From the NCBI GenBank assembly GCA_030407005.1, contig JAUDYN010000005.1, forward strand, positions 2,604,001-2,668,000: 64,000 nucleotides of DNA, written 5' to 3'. How positions within the stretch are numbered: the stretch's first letter is position 1; each line of letters starts with the position of its first letter. The notes beneath the pieces are model-generated. The model did not search any database and was not told the DNA's origin. It saw nothing but the letters and a program-made list of their open reading frames with translations. The stretch comes from Desarmillaria ectypa. Taxonomy: Eukaryota; Basidiomycota; Agaricomycetes; Agaricales; Physalacriaceae. Below are positions 31,639-45,154 of the stretch, one piece after another. The position numbers and the translations under genes are program-made.

Positions 31639-33582
31639 TTTCGGAGTAGCTTCATCGGACTTCCATGCAGGAGACGTTTACTTTCGCCTTACGCCAAGTC
31701 GAACAGGCTCTCCACTTCAATATTCCCACGGATTTGATGTGATCGGCAATTTCAGCTTTATTTGCAAGTGCTCTATAGAAAGTTCATCATCGTCCATCAG
31801 AGTATGGACGATTCTTAAGGTTTCCTCGCTTAGAAGATCTTTATCTCTGGCTCTTACCTTGGGATTGCGGAGATACTGTTTGTACAATCATTAGGATGCA
31901 GCCCTGCATTATAGAATATCTCGAGGCTGACAATGTGTGGGTGCTTGAATTTTGGACTGGGGGAACGACTCGGACCGACCGCAAAAAAAATTGGGAGCGT
32001 AAGCGAACAGCACCAAGCCCAAATAGCCAAGAAATGATGCGGTCTCCTGACTATCGACTCTTTGCAGACGCCATCATGCAGATTTGAGTATTAAGCGCAT
32101 CCTAATTCATACCCATGCGGCTCGAGGAGTCGTGTAGAAGGCGTACGCGTTTAGTTCGCCTCAATCATGATGTTGACAGCCTGTAAGGGTTTCGCGCGAG
32201 TTGGTCGCCGAGTGGTCGATAGCCGATAGACCCTAGTACTCTACAGGCTGTTCGATCTGCAGATCACGCTGAAGATCGTATAACTTGGAATGCTTCCGAC
32301 TAGTGGGAGATAGATACAACGTTGACTAGTCTGTTCCTTTCACTTTGTGCTGTACGCGTCGACTTTGTCAATGTCAAAATTGGTAGTGGTGAGGTGTGAG
32401 ATACAGACCGTGATAGATTCTAAGGTATCAAAGGTCAGAGAGACTGACATGAGGCGGTCTTGGAACGGGCTTGCAATCTAGACAAAAATTCGAAAGTCCG
32501 TATCCAAACCAGATAAGAATATACACCAGCACCAACGTCAGGTTGCAAGCCCTTCAATTCGCTACCAAGCATCGATGTATTGTCGCTCATCAGGAAGTTT
32601 TGCGGTCTGTGGCGATTCCTCATGAGGTTGAATGTCATCACCAAATTCGCATAGATAGTTTTTTTTTGCATGCCAAAGTAAGTTAGCGGGATTGAGTAAA
32701 GCGATTGCAGTATTGGAGATGTAAAAGCCCAGAAATAACTTTAAAAATGCCGGTACTCACAATTGATCCTTCCCTCGTGCCGCTCCATGCTTCCCACCGA
32801 TATACACAGAAATGACGGCTCGAACGACCCAAGGATTCGGAGGCATCATTTCACTGGCATAAGTGCCGGTATATTCTAGGAGACGACAACTAGAACTTGA
32901 AGCCTGAGTACTTGGGTACCATGTTACCTTGTAACAGTGACCACAGAACTTGACTTTTCCGCTGCTACGGTATGCCAATCGTTTTTACATAACGGAAACA
33001 CAGAGAGCGACTTGGATATTATCAAATAAACAGGGGTGGTCAATCAATAGCGTGGCGCAGTTCAGGAACATACCCTAGCCTGAGAATTCGATGAGTCCCG
33101 GGTTGGTTCGTTAAACGGATTCAGAGGCTAAAGAAAACTTCGTTGGCCGAGTATCGCGCCAGCATTAAGTACTTCAAACATAAGCCTTCGAAAGCACCAA
33201 AACCTGGCATGGATTTGTACGCAAAGCTGTCTAGAACCGGATAGGTGTTCTAGAAGAGCGTCGTAGTGACAGGGAAGCAAAAGAGCGGTGACATAGGGTA
33301 TTGAATAGCATGCCGTCACCTTGGGAGGACGATGGGCGAAGAGAAAACCGGCAAGCTTCAACATGTATCAAGGGAGATCAATGATAAGAAAGCCCTGACA
33401 TATCCTGCTAATAACGAGAGAAAGGAAACGGAGACAAAAGACAGCGGAAGAATAAAGGGACGGGTCAGAAAAATTTCCGAAACCGATAAGATAAGATAAC
33501 ACCAAACCTAATCTTGTTTCTCGCGCACGAGCCTTCCACTGTCTTCCGCATTTGTTCCTCATCGACCTTTGTTCAGTCCGCG
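31639..33582. other. Divergent intergenic region, 1.9 kb
   Basis: It lies between the leftward antiporter and the rightward Sds3-like gene and should hold both promoters. Short minus-strand open frames at 32757-32978 (with CGHCYK and NPWVVRAVISVYIGGKHGA, followed by a GTGAGT donor) and 32435-32671 could be exons of an unrecognised small gene, but I cannot support this. Nothing else stands out. Confidence 0.35.
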
Positions 33583-36500
33583 ATGCCGGGAACATCAACT
33601 TCGCTCGATTCCCTCAGCTCACCTTCGCCGTCGCCGTCGCCTCCACCAGATAACTTGTCTAAAGCAGAGCCCAGCAGCGCGGGTCTAGACGGTGATTCAG
33701 AGCTTTCAGAGTTGACGGAGGATGAGCAGGACGACCAGACGAATGGACATGGCCCTAATGGCAGTAGCAGGCGTGGAAGAAACCATTCCGGTAGCCGTGG
33801 CATGCGTCCTTCGCGTCGAGGTGGCCGACGAAAACGCAACAGTATCGTACCAGCACCCATGTGGGGATGGGCTGCAACAAAGTCCTCGAGTGCCGTCGAA
33901 GAAGAAGAGGAGGAAGAGCGTAGTAAGCCTCATAATGTTATGGAGGAGGAAGAAGAGGGTGAGGAGGAAGTTGCAGACGATGGCCAGCCTAAGCAACCGG
34001 GCTTGTCCATCGTGGCTGACGATGAGCTCGATCATCCTGTTCCTGCACCACCACCACCACCCATCGACCAGTCCCTTGGTTCCGTTGCTCCCACTCCATC
34101 AATCACCTCTAGTCACGAAATGGCAGCATTGGACCTCGTGGGGCTGGCCTTGGCGGTGGCCGAAAAGGAAAAGAACGCCGACAAGTCACGCAAGGAATCC
34201 ATCGACAACGACGATGACGGAAAGGATGAACTCGCCGACGATACTGACGGCGAGGTCTCCGATGATGACCCTGCGCAGCCCAACGTCGATCGCGACAACG
34301 ACAATGATACCGATTCCGAGGAGGAGCAACTCAAAGAGGAGGAAGAGGAGGAGGAAGAAGAAGAAGATCCCAAGGCCGCTCTTGAAGACGAGCTTGAGGA
34401 GGATGTCGATATGACTGCTCCTCCTGTTGAATCTATCGCTCCCGTCGTTGCAGCCGCTTCTGCATCGTCCATAATGGCGGGCTCAGGTGTCGTCGACCCC
34501 GGTTCACCATCTCCTTCGGCGTCCGAAGGTTCTCCATCTCCTGCCTCCTCACGTTCCCCATCCCCAGCTCCACCTCTTAAGTCTCCTGTCAATACATCGC
34601 TCCTGGCCCAGCCCGCTAGTGCAGCGCCACCAGATAACGCGGATGAAGAGGAAGAAGAGGAGGAAGAGGAGGAGGAAGAAGCGGAGGAGCCACCCCCCAA
34701 GCCTGACATTCCACCGACTACGAAAGGGAAGGGAAAAGGCAAGCAGAAACCCGAACTTAACGTCGGCGCTGAGGACCAAGATCAGGACGCTGACATTGAC
34801 GCTGATGTATCTCTTGATGATGATATGGAGGTTGAGATGGAGTCAGATTTGCAACCTGCTCATCGTGCAGAAGCTCTAGAAGTGCTCGCCGGGATTGAAT
34901 TCAAATTTGGGCGGTTGAGGGAAATTCTTTATGTTGAAAGAATGCAACAATTGGCATGGGAAGAAGCTCTTATCCTTGAGGGTGCGCTATATTCTGCTCA
35001 AAATTTGAAGTTTTCACTTCACGCCTTGTTTCCCTATTCAGGTACACATCCCGAGCTCATTCATTACCAGAAGGAGTTGTCTAACCGACGAGATAAACGC
35101 ATCGAACTCGCGTCGCGTAAGCGTGAACTTGAAATAACCACTATCATGAAGAGGAGACGCGTACATGAAGATGGAACCTGGAGTTGGTGGAAGGTATGCT
35201 ACCATTGACGCGCTGTTTTACCGGTTCTGATGGTACGCATAGCATGAGAGAGACCAGCTTCAAACTGTTATGATCGCGGATAATAATCGCAAAAAGAGAA
35301 AGTTGGAAAGAGAGCGAAGGGCTGTCGAGCGGCCCCAGTCTGGTGCGTTCCAGCTTGTTTCTGTCAATGTGTTGTTAATATTTGGCACTTTAGCTCGACG
35401 GATTCCTAGCATACCGCAGGATGCCCCTCCACCACCGACATTACGCCAGATCGTTGATTCGTTTCCCTTTGGCTCCAAGAAGCAAAAGAGCACTCCTTCC
35501 ATCTCGCACACGGTTTATCCGGAATTGTCTACGTTAACCCCTGCAGAAGTAGCCAGAGATCTGGATTTCATATATTCACTTCGACGCCAGTTCGAACAAC
35601 CACGAATACCACCTTCTGGCATGGGCTCTCACATCAACGGACCAACAGGACCTCCCATGGTCTATGACCCTTATCCCGACCCGTTCTCATCTGGCTTCTC
35701 TGGCAGAGATGGAAGGATGCCTCCGCCGACCCAACCATCGTATCATCATCCTCCTCTTCCCCCACCAATGATGGCACAAGCTGGTCCACCTTCAATACCG
35801 GCATTCCCCGGGTTCAACGGTAATTCTAGTGGCACAAACTCAAATCGCGGCCACCACCAACATATATCTTCTAGACCTGGAAGTCGCGGTGCTTCCATAC
35901 ATAATACTTCTGGGAGTAACATTCATGGACCATCACCATTTGCACCCATGGATCAGGATTTACCTGGTCCTGGGGGGGGTGGTTCCCATCATCCGCCACA
36001 CCCATTTTCACAGCCACCTTCCGGATACCATGCACCGTCGCGGAGATCGTCAATGTCTCCGGCCCAAAATGGCGCGCCTAATAAGGGTCCCGGACAATGG
36101 ATGGGTCCCGGAATGGGAATGGGTGCGTTTGGCCTAGGTGGACCATCAAAAGCGCCTGATTGGATGGATCGTCGGGCCGATTTGGAGGAGGAGGACCGGA
36201 GAGAACGAGAGCACCGAGAACGGGAAAGGGAACACAAGGAGGCCGCTGACCGCCGAGAACGGGAACGTGAGCGGGACAAGGAGATGGAGCGACGAGAAAG
36301 GGAGAGGGAAGGATACCACATGCAACCGCAGCACGTAATGCATCGACACTCTTCGCATCCCCACGTTAATCCTGTACCTCACTCCCACCATCACCATCGG
36401 ACCCACCACCACCATGTTCTCCACCACCACCATGGCGCGGCCCCTCCGGGCCCTTCGTTGAGTCCGCGCTCGTCTCGTGATTTTGAACGACCACATAGTC

Positions 36501-37141
36501 ATCCAGGTGCTGAAATGATGGGTTTTTCTGCGGCAAAACCACCACAACCGCTTGCACCTCCACATCATTGGAAAGGGGAGGAACCTCCAGACTTCAGGAG
36601 TAAACATAATGGTCGACCACCAATACCTGATGAACGTGAGCGATCAGTCGCGGTACCGTTCGTAATGGGCTCGTCAACACCGAATCGGTCACCGCGGAAT
36701 TCATGGAATGCACAAGATGACTATCGTGCAGCGCCAAACTATGTGAGTTCACCAGGACATAGATACTCTTCGGCCTCCTCTACCTCTTCAAGAGCCGGTC
36801 TACCAAATCCCATAACGGTGTCTCCGCAGACACGGACACTACCTCCCCCTACCTCACCAAATCGGTACCGGGATCGAGACGATCCGTTAAAACACCGCGC
36901 GCTGTCGCCGGTATCGAAGATGGGCGTTCCTATCCTACCTCCACTCGAAGGTAGAAATTCCGCCTTGGTACCTGGAGAGGGGAAGAATGGCACGTTGCGG
37001 ATGGTCAACGGGGAAGGACCTGGCCTGAAGGATGGAGCTGTTGGCATTGGTCTACACGTAGGGGTGAGAGAAATGGACAGGAGAAGTTCGCCGCCACCGC
37101 GGTTAGCACCACCAACTAAGTTGATGGTCGATGGACTATAG
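33583..37141 (+). CDS. Sds3-like subunit of the Sin3/Rpd3 histone deacetylase complex
   Basis: Sds3/Dep1/BRMS1 family proteins anchor the Sin3-histone deacetylase corepressor in the nucleus. Four exons (33583-34981, 35042-35193, 35243-35342, 35394-37141) give 1132 residues. The family core spans about residues 430-560: LEVLAGIEFKFGRLREILYV, HPELIHYQKELSNRRDKRIE, RKRELEITTIMKRRR, EDGTWSWWK, RRIPSIPQ. The N-terminal 430 residues are disordered, with SELSELTEDEQDD and long glutamate runs. The C-terminal half is unusual for the family: Pro/His/Gly-rich, a charged stretch of repeated RE (about 36170-36310), and a His-rich run with HHHHRTHHHH (about 36390-36435). No damage is seen. The long tail may be lineage-specific; its role is unknown. 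Confidence 0.9.
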
Positions 37142-38599
37142 CGTTGTATATGTTGTTTACTCTTTTCTGTCGCCTCTGTGTCACCTGTCTTGGTCCGCCT
37201 TATTATCTGAGTTATGGTTTTCCTCTATCGCTCTGTTTTTTTTAGTATATATTTGGTTCCCTATGGTATTTGTTACCTGTCTACATACATAACGTCCTTG
37301 CCTGTCGCAATATAGTGAAGCTATTCTTGTCTTGTAATAACATCAGAAAGTTAAAGGTGCCTCATTTTTTAACTACAGGCTTTATGATCGCGTAGGCATA
37401 TGGCCAAGAAATTTTATTTGCCTATTTGACTACGTGGAAAGCAAGCCTCGTGGAATTGACGGGTATCGATGATCGGAACGTGCTGTTGCTTCCGACCATT
37501 AGCGATTACCACAATGAAAATATAGAAAACCTATTTAGGGGTACGAACTCGTGCTGATGAGTATAGTCAGCGCCTGGAAAAACGCCGGGAACAACCACCT
37601 GTGATCTTCTGAAAAAAAGCCGCGCTGATTTCATGAACAAAAACAAAAGTTCCGTAGTTATTGGAGGAAGCATGATACTTCGTTTCTGTCAATACGGCAC
37701 CGACTGGTTCGATCAGATATCCCGAAGCGATCCACGGAGAGATTCTGTAGTGACGCAATATCTGAACCAAACAAACGAAATTTCATACGCGGTAGATGCG
37801 GACCAGCACGGACCGGTCCGAATGTCTTTCGTTGCGGTTATGTTCAACGCCTGTATACTGCCCAGCGAACACGCGGACCGTCGGGCTTAAGTTTACAAAG
37901 GAGAAAGGGGTGTTGCGATCAGTACGAGATGTCGGAGTCACTCATGCAGTTTTAGTCAGTGGTCTTTTCGACATCAACTCTGGACAAAAACACAAAACAC
38001 AAGTCTTCGCAGAAGGAAAAAAAAAAAAGAACCTAGGCACAGAGCAAAAGTTTGAAATGGTTTCCGACGGTTCGAAACATGCACCTTGTGGATCAATACT
38101 GACAAAGACTGCGGTGGTGTTGCGCTACCGTCAGTTCTGGAAGCTAGCTAGGAGCGCCACGACAAATGCAAGCATAGTCAGGCCGAAACGTAGGCAATTG
38201 TTCACGATCGCGGAAGAAGGGGGGGCAGGGCAGGCCGAGAATTAGGGACTAGCACGGATACGGACCCGTGAACGCGCCACTTCCTTTCCAAGTTCTAAGG
38301 CTCTCACACTGGAGTGGCCGCGATGGTGGTTATTAAGCGCAATTCGAAAATTTTATGAGTTGAACCGCATCCGAGCTCCGAATGAGGAAAGCAAATCGCG
38401 TACTGAAAGCGTGTGACTGCGGATCTGAGCCTCAGGGCTAACCAGAATCATGTCTATAAACGGAAATGGCGCATTATCTCGATTCGCAGAAAAGAGTAAT
38501 TTTGTATGTTTTTATCAGATTGTGTGGATATTTCGTACCGCGTTCTATCCTCGGCCGAATCGTGATTTCAATCGGTCTAAGAACTCTGCTTTTCACCTT
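37142..38599. other. Intergenic region, 1.46 kb
   Basis: Between two rightward genes. A 149-codon open frame at 37796-38245 lacks any motif and I do not support it. The right part should contain the promoter of the transcription factor gene. Confidence 0.4.
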
Positions 38600-41500
38600 A
38601 TGGATGCATCCGACGCTTTGTGAGTTTCTCTACTTTCGTCGTTAACGCCCATTTGGCCGCTCTCCCTTCCTCATTCCCCTTCAGGTCACCCAGTGCAGCC
38701 TTCTCAGTCCAGGTTCCTGAGAATGAGCATCTTCTCAGTCCAGGACTCGTCTTATTTTATTAATGACAATCCTGAACATCCTGATTCTACGGTTCATTCT
38801 CAGGTCCCTGTGAAGACTGAGTCTTCGCCGTCTCCGGATTTGTTACCGGCTTCTGCTTCTCTCCAAAATATTCGCTTCTCGTTTCGCTCACAACCCTCTT
38901 CATCCCACGGTTCTTCTCATTCATCTTCCCGTCAACCTTCCGAAGCGCCTCCACTTGTTCCCCAGTTCGTCTACCGTTTTAGTCAGGATACTTCTTCAGA
39001 CTACGGACTCATGTCCTCCGTCAACTCTTGGTCTCCTCAGCACGAAGATTCCCAAATGGACGGACACATTGGTCTCCAGAACGCAATGTCGTTCAGCGAC
39101 GAGTACGAAGAAGTGGGCGACCTCATAGAGTTGCCTTCCATGGCTGGGAGCAGTGGTGGTTTGGCGCATCTCTCAGGCATCGCAGGAGAGAAGCCAATCC
39201 GTCGCAGAAGTAGCAAAGGTGCGCCCCCAATAATTTACTCGTCGAGCTCAATGTTTGACCTTACCCTCTCGTACATGCCCAGCATGCGACCAATGTCGTA
39301 AATCTAAATGTAAATGCGAGCGCACATCTCCCGAAGAGCCTTGTCGCAGCTGTGTGATGCTCGGTACTCGTGAGTGTCGAGTCTTTTACTATTGTCTTTT
39401 CATTGCTGTCTGTCTTGCTCCGCCACTTTGATCAGATTCTATAACTGATGTAGCGGCACCGTCATTTCCTTTCCGGGCTTGGCGTGATTTCCCTGCATGC
39501 CATGCACATCGTGCTTTTCTCGCTCTTCTAGCCCTTCTTGTTTTCCGCGCGATTTCCGTGGCGCTGCCCTGTCTTTCTTTTGCTGACCATTTCGGTTATT
39601 TCTGTAGCATGCACTTTCCTCGGGCCCTCGCGGAAACGAGGACCACCGAAGGGATACATTGATGCCATTGAGGCTCGCCTTCATCAAACCGAGGCCCTTT
39701 TGGGGATCATGATCTCATCAGCGGACCCCAGAGCGCAGACGCTTCTCCAAGACATTGCGCAGGTTCGTGTCTTTATTTGTCTGTCTTCCGTGTTCTTCTC
39801 GGACTCGGTACTAAACATCTATCAACTTTCCTTTTTTCCCATGGAAGAATGAACGCTTCCATCCTTGATTTCATCATGAGCGACATCAATATGTCCACGG
39901 GTGTCATACTCGTACTTCTTAGAATTCCAGCCCACGAGATCCGTTCATTCTGTTCCGTTCCGACTTTGCTTTAGCTCCCTGCAGGGAAGTTGAACTTTCT
40001 GACTCTATTATTTACTCAGGATTCCCTTGCAAGAGAGATAATTAACCGCGTCGACAACTCCCCTTACGGCGTGAAGGGTCGGAAAGGCGGAGATGGCGAG
40101 AAAACAGCGGGTCCTTCCAAGTCGCGGCACTTGACGGCCGAAGTAGCTTCTCAGAAAGCTGAAGACAGCAAACCTGAACTTACATCAACACAGTATGTCC
40201 TTTCCTGTCGGACGGTCATTTTTTTAACTCATGATCTGTTTCAAAGTCCATCCAATGAATGGCAGGATCGAGTCACGCATATGCTCGACCTCCTTCGCCG
40301 GGATGCAGCCGCCCGGTCTACTGTCTCCGGGCCTTCAGACCTACCTTTACCAAGTTTGAACCATCAACAAACGTCCCAATCTCGTTCGGCACGCGATTTG
40401 CCTTCTCTGATAACTTCAATTCCATTGAGCCGGTCAACTTCGTATCAGCACCCTGAGCACGAATCTGCATCTGCAAGCGATGGTAGCCACTCACCTGGTA
40501 GGAGATTACGACGAAAAGTCGACAGCGGCGATGTACCTTATCCCTCATCTGCTCCGCCTTCCGCGTTGTCTCCAATCCGTTCTAACAGTGCATTTGATTT
40601 CCGCTCGTCGGTATCACCGGTGCGTGCAGGGAAGAGCGCTGGTGTCATTCGGAGGTCTGTAAGTGATATTGTAAACAGAACGGTACCGACACGGAGTGCC
40701 AGTCCCGCCGGAAGCTTCAGTTCGGAGAGCGATGAGGACGATTTCCTTGGCGCCGTTGGTCAATTAAGCTTGAATGAGGATGAGGAGGTGCGCTATCATG
40801 GTAAAGCCAGTGGCCTCTACCTCCTCGGGGGAACAGAACGACATGACAATAGAAACCAAGGCGGTATCTGGTCAGTCGCCTTTATTTGTTCCCGCTTGAA
40901 TCATTGAGCCTGAATGTTTGTGAACTCCTAACAGGCGCTTTCCCAAGGCTAGGGTATGGCCCGCCCTACCCACTAGTATTCCCGTTCAGGAAAAATTATC
41001 TACCCACCTTCCTTCACCTGCGTTGCAAGACCATCTACTTAATCTTTATTTCACCTATGTGCATCCGTTTCTTCCAGTTATCCACAAGCGCGCTTTCCAA
41101 GAAGCGTACAAGGCGGGGTCAGTACTTTTATTTTTCGCCCTTGCGCTCATGTCTGATTATCCGCGATAGCCCTGACACGCCACCGTCGGAGTCGGGTGCT
41201 CGTTCTCCTTCAGGATCTCCCTTCAACCGCCGTTCTCGACATGTACCGAACCTTCTCCTCCTCGCCATGTTCTCCTTGGCTACCCGATACGCTGATGACC
41301 CTTCAAATCCAATGCCATCGCCTGATAGTGGTGTGATGTGGGCGGCCGGTGATGAATATCTCGACCGCGCTAAGGTATTGCTTGACGGGTCTTACTCGAG
41401 CTCAAGACCGATGACTTGTCAGGCCCTGCTCCTTATGGGGTACCGAGAAATTGGTATAGGGGCTATGGCTCAGGCATGGACCTACATTGGTATGGCCATA

Positions 41501-43346
41501 CGCATGGCACAGGATTTAGGTATGCACCGGAGCGCAGATGGCTGGGCGCGGCGAGAGTTAGGCGGGAACCTCTTTTCGGATGCGGAGCTACAGACACGAC
41601 GAAGGATTTGGTATTCATGTGTTGTCATGGACAAGTACGTCTCGTCCTATATTGGTTGGTCGTTTTTCATCATTCTGGGTCCTTGCGTCTGAATTTCGCG
41701 TCCGTGCGTTAGGTCGGCCGCTGGCTATATTTGAGCGGGATTTCGACACTCAATTACCGAGTGAGTTGGATGTACGTATTCCCGGCCCTCAGATCCCGGT
41801 GTCAATTTGTTGACGAATTGTAGGCAGAGGAGCTGGAAGATTGGAAACCGCATACCCATCTAATGCACGATACCCGAGAAAAATCTGGAAGACCTAGTTA
41901 TATTATATCTTGCTTTAATGCATCAGCCACTCTATGTATGTCCGTATTCTCTGAGATGATGATGATATTCACTTTTTTTGTAGCCGGCATAATCAGTTTG
42001 ATTGTCCAAGCCATCTATGCCGTTCGTCCAGTGTCTAGCCGTCATGCAGAATCGGTGTACCTGGAGAGTATGCTCGATAAATGGTACCTGGATTTGCCCG
42101 CTCATCTCCAACACGATCCTGGATCTCTAAAACACCCGGTCCCGCTGCCACATGTCTTGACACTTCATATGCAATACTGGTGCGCAGTCCTCCTTCTACA
42201 TAGGCCATTGTGAGTCCACGAATGCTTTCCTATTACTATTACTAAGGCGCGTCACAATGACAGCATCAGGCATGTCATCCGAAGGTTAGTTTGAGTTCGT
42301 CCTTGGAAAAATTCCGGGTGCTATCTAATTTCTTTCCCTGTGGTAGTCCAAATCCTAACGAAGAGGACGGCCGTACGGCGTCGCAAAAGAGCTATGAGCT
42401 TTGCGTGGGCGCGGCAAATCGTATCACTGCTATCGGTAAAGCTTTCCTTATCTTGTGTGCGGAACCATCATTAAAATTTTCTCATTCGAAGCTACCTTAT
42501 ACAAGGAGACATACTCTTTGAGGGGATGTCCCGTCTTCCTTTGTTATTATGTTTTTACAGCTAGCATTATGCATGTTACGAGCAGTGAGTGATGTTTCGA
42601 AGCCTGATCTTTGCTATGTTCATCAGCTTCTAGCCTCTGTCTACCCTGGGGACCCCCAAGCACGGCTACGACTCTCCAAATGTATGGAAGTTCTCAAGGC
42701 TATGGCCGTTCTCTGGCCAAGCGCTGGTCGAGCTCATGAGCTTCTTCGCGGTGCCGGAGTGAACTTTGGGCGTCAGATTCGCCCTGCTGAGCCGCCCAAA
42801 TCAGCCGATCGGTACAAGCGTCCAGCCGAAGGGTCTCTCGACGACTCCTCTAATCGCAGCGTCGGAATGCAGACTTATGGCAACATGCGACCGTCCAATA
42901 ACTACGGCGCCTCTAATCTTCACCCCCCTCAGGCATTTCCTGCAAACGGCACCGCGGACGTCCAGTATACCCAACCCTCGTCATACTACTCATCCTATGA
43001 TCGTCCATGGGTGTCGGAACACTCAAGCCATAACGTCCCATATCCTGGACCGTTGTCTACCTCTGCCCTTCCGCAGGTGTACAGTACTGGTCTGGCTGAC
43101 GGGCGTCCTTCTTTAAGCCGAACTGTTGGCCACGGAGTGGAGCATCATCCCCGGTATTCTCAATACTGGAATGATTATTCCACTTATTCGCCTTTGGACC
43201 ACGGGGTTGAATACCCTCAGACAGGGGCGGTTCACGAGCCTCAAAATCCTCTCACCCATTTGTTCATGCCGGAACAATATAACGTTTATAGTGAGTCCCA
43301 ACCGCACCTTGTCGTTGACGGCATTCGAACTTCTCTTCGCAGATAA
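38600..43346 (+). CDS. Zn2Cys6 transcription factor with fungal-specific middle homology domain
   Basis: A nuclear DNA-binding regulator. Splicing removes the stretch before 39283, joining RRRSSK to ACDQCRKSKCKCERTSPEEP, CRSCVMLGT and, after another intron, CTFLGPSRKRGPPKGY; these supply the six zinc-binding cysteines. A linker/coiled segment follows (YIDAIEARLHQTEALLGIMI). A long Ser/Pro-rich region (40018-40860) precedes the fungal transcription factor domain: LQDHLLNLYFTYVHPFLPVI, NLLLLAMFSLATRYADDP, YREIGIGAMAQAWTYIGMAI, RRRIWYSCVVMDKYVS. The C-terminus (42549-43346) is Tyr/Ser/Pro-rich and probably an activation region. About ten introns are inferred. The start is uncertain: ATG 38600 with one intron, or ATG 38723. 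Targets cannot be told from the sequence. Confidence 0.88.
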
Positions 43347-45154
43347 TACCACTTCCTCTAACCCACAATAATCCATGTCTTTGTCCTTGTTTGTATTGTA
43401 GCATTTCCTTGTCCCTTCGCTCGGCTAGTTTATGATATTCCTATTAGAAGACCCAAAAGTTTAAATCTATTGCTGTATCCTGTAGCCTTTCTCGTACTCT
43501 CCACGCCACTGCTAATGCAAAAGTAATTGGATAATTAATGACTTACACTGATCAGTAGTGATATACGATATACATGGTCAAAATGAATTTCATGTTGATC
43601 ATTGAGAAGCCAAGAATGAGCGAAGATTTCTGAAGCCTCGGTACAAGGGCACTGGTGACAGCATAATCAACCGTTTCAAACTCCTAGCCGTTTAAGCACC
43701 TCACCAATGCCAAGAGGATGATCAATCAGTTCGGTTGCATGGCTCGACTTCCAAAGGGAGACGTTTCCGCTTCACACGGCTTAGTGTGGCGTTCCTGGCG
43801 GACCCATATAAATCCATCCAATGGCGTCCAAACCTCACTAGTACTGACTTGAACACCTCGCGTAGACAATTTGGACCTTCTGAGATCAGGGGGATACACC
43901 CAATTCCATTGAGCCTTAGCTATTCAGAGGGAGGTATCAAAATCCCGGTTCGTTGGTACAGGTACCCTATTATCAGACTCAGGGAGTGTTCAAAAATAAG
44001 CGCAATAGAGGACAATTGGGGACAATGAAATGTCACCCAATCAGAACAAACATTCATTGCAATTCCAGGTTATTATTAAAACTAAGTCCCCGCAACTAAC
44101 TGTCATTTGCCTTCTCGGCGCACTCCTTCACATGGCCCAGGCCTGAGCTAGCCAAAAACGAGGTGTTCGCGCCGTCAGAAATGACGTTGTCTCGGTGTCG
44201 TCTTAAATGAATGACGACCATCTATAGTTTTTCTACGCCAGTGTCAAAAACGCGGGTGCGATTTTGGGAGGTCCGAGCATGCGCCTGGGTCCGGACGACG
44301 CTCGTCCCTGGCCACTGGTCACCAAAATTAATTAAGTCTGTGGTCCCAAAAAATCATTGTACATAGCGCCGACCATATTGACTTCTACGTGGATCCATCT
44401 TTCCTTCATCGGACATACAAGCTCCACCTTTCGATGGTGTCACGGACGTTTTAAAAATTCCGAAGAAACTGACCCAGTCGTATATCAACAGATGCGTACA
44501 CAAAATGATGATTAGGTGATTAAATGGAAGCTTGGGTTCAAAGATTCGCTCCGCTCTCCCCTGGACCTTCTTCAAGCTGTGGGTCACATCACTGGTCGCC
44601 GATGTACTGATGAGCTGAACCACCGCAACTCGACCTGCTCAGCTGCGCATACTACTGTAATCGCAATGCTTAAGCAAATGGCGGCCAAGCCCGGTATCAC
44701 AGAGCGAAGCGAAGCGGCTGATAGCAGGTATTCTCGTCCGTTTAGAAGAGGAAGTCTCTTCATTTCTTCTAATGTTGAATTCGCATTCATATTCTCTTGG
44801 TCTGTTTTCGGTAGAGAGAAGAGTATGGGCGCGATTCACGTCAAATTCGCGTGGCGTGGCGTGGCAGGGTAAGAATTCTTAATGAAAAGTACAGATAGAA
44901 TACAATTCGATAATGGTACATCTAGCCGCAATCGCCGTAAGAACGTCCGAAATGATAACGGTCCTGGCAGTATCCAAAATATCGCACCCAGAGGTCAGTG
45001 ACAAAATGCCCGGGAGCCTACGCTTAGTACAAATAATACTCAGAGTAAGACACAGCGCCCATTTCCAAGCTTGGGCAAGGGCGGACCTGAGGTAGGTTAA
45101 ACCACGTGGTAGTAAATGATCGATATTTGCCATCAAAAACCCTTTCCCCGCGCA
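43347..45154. other. Intergenic region, 1.8 kb
   Basis: Between two rightward genes. Short open frames on both strands overlap each other and carry no motif. No repeat or RNA gene recognised. Confidence 0.4.

Noticed and set aside
34113..34742. 209-codon minus-strand Ser-rich open frame
   Set aside because: Mirror image of the glutamate-rich coding sequence of the Sds3-like gene.
37796..38245. 149-codon open frame on the plus strand
   Set aside because: No motif, unusual composition, no splice signals linking it to anything; likely chance.
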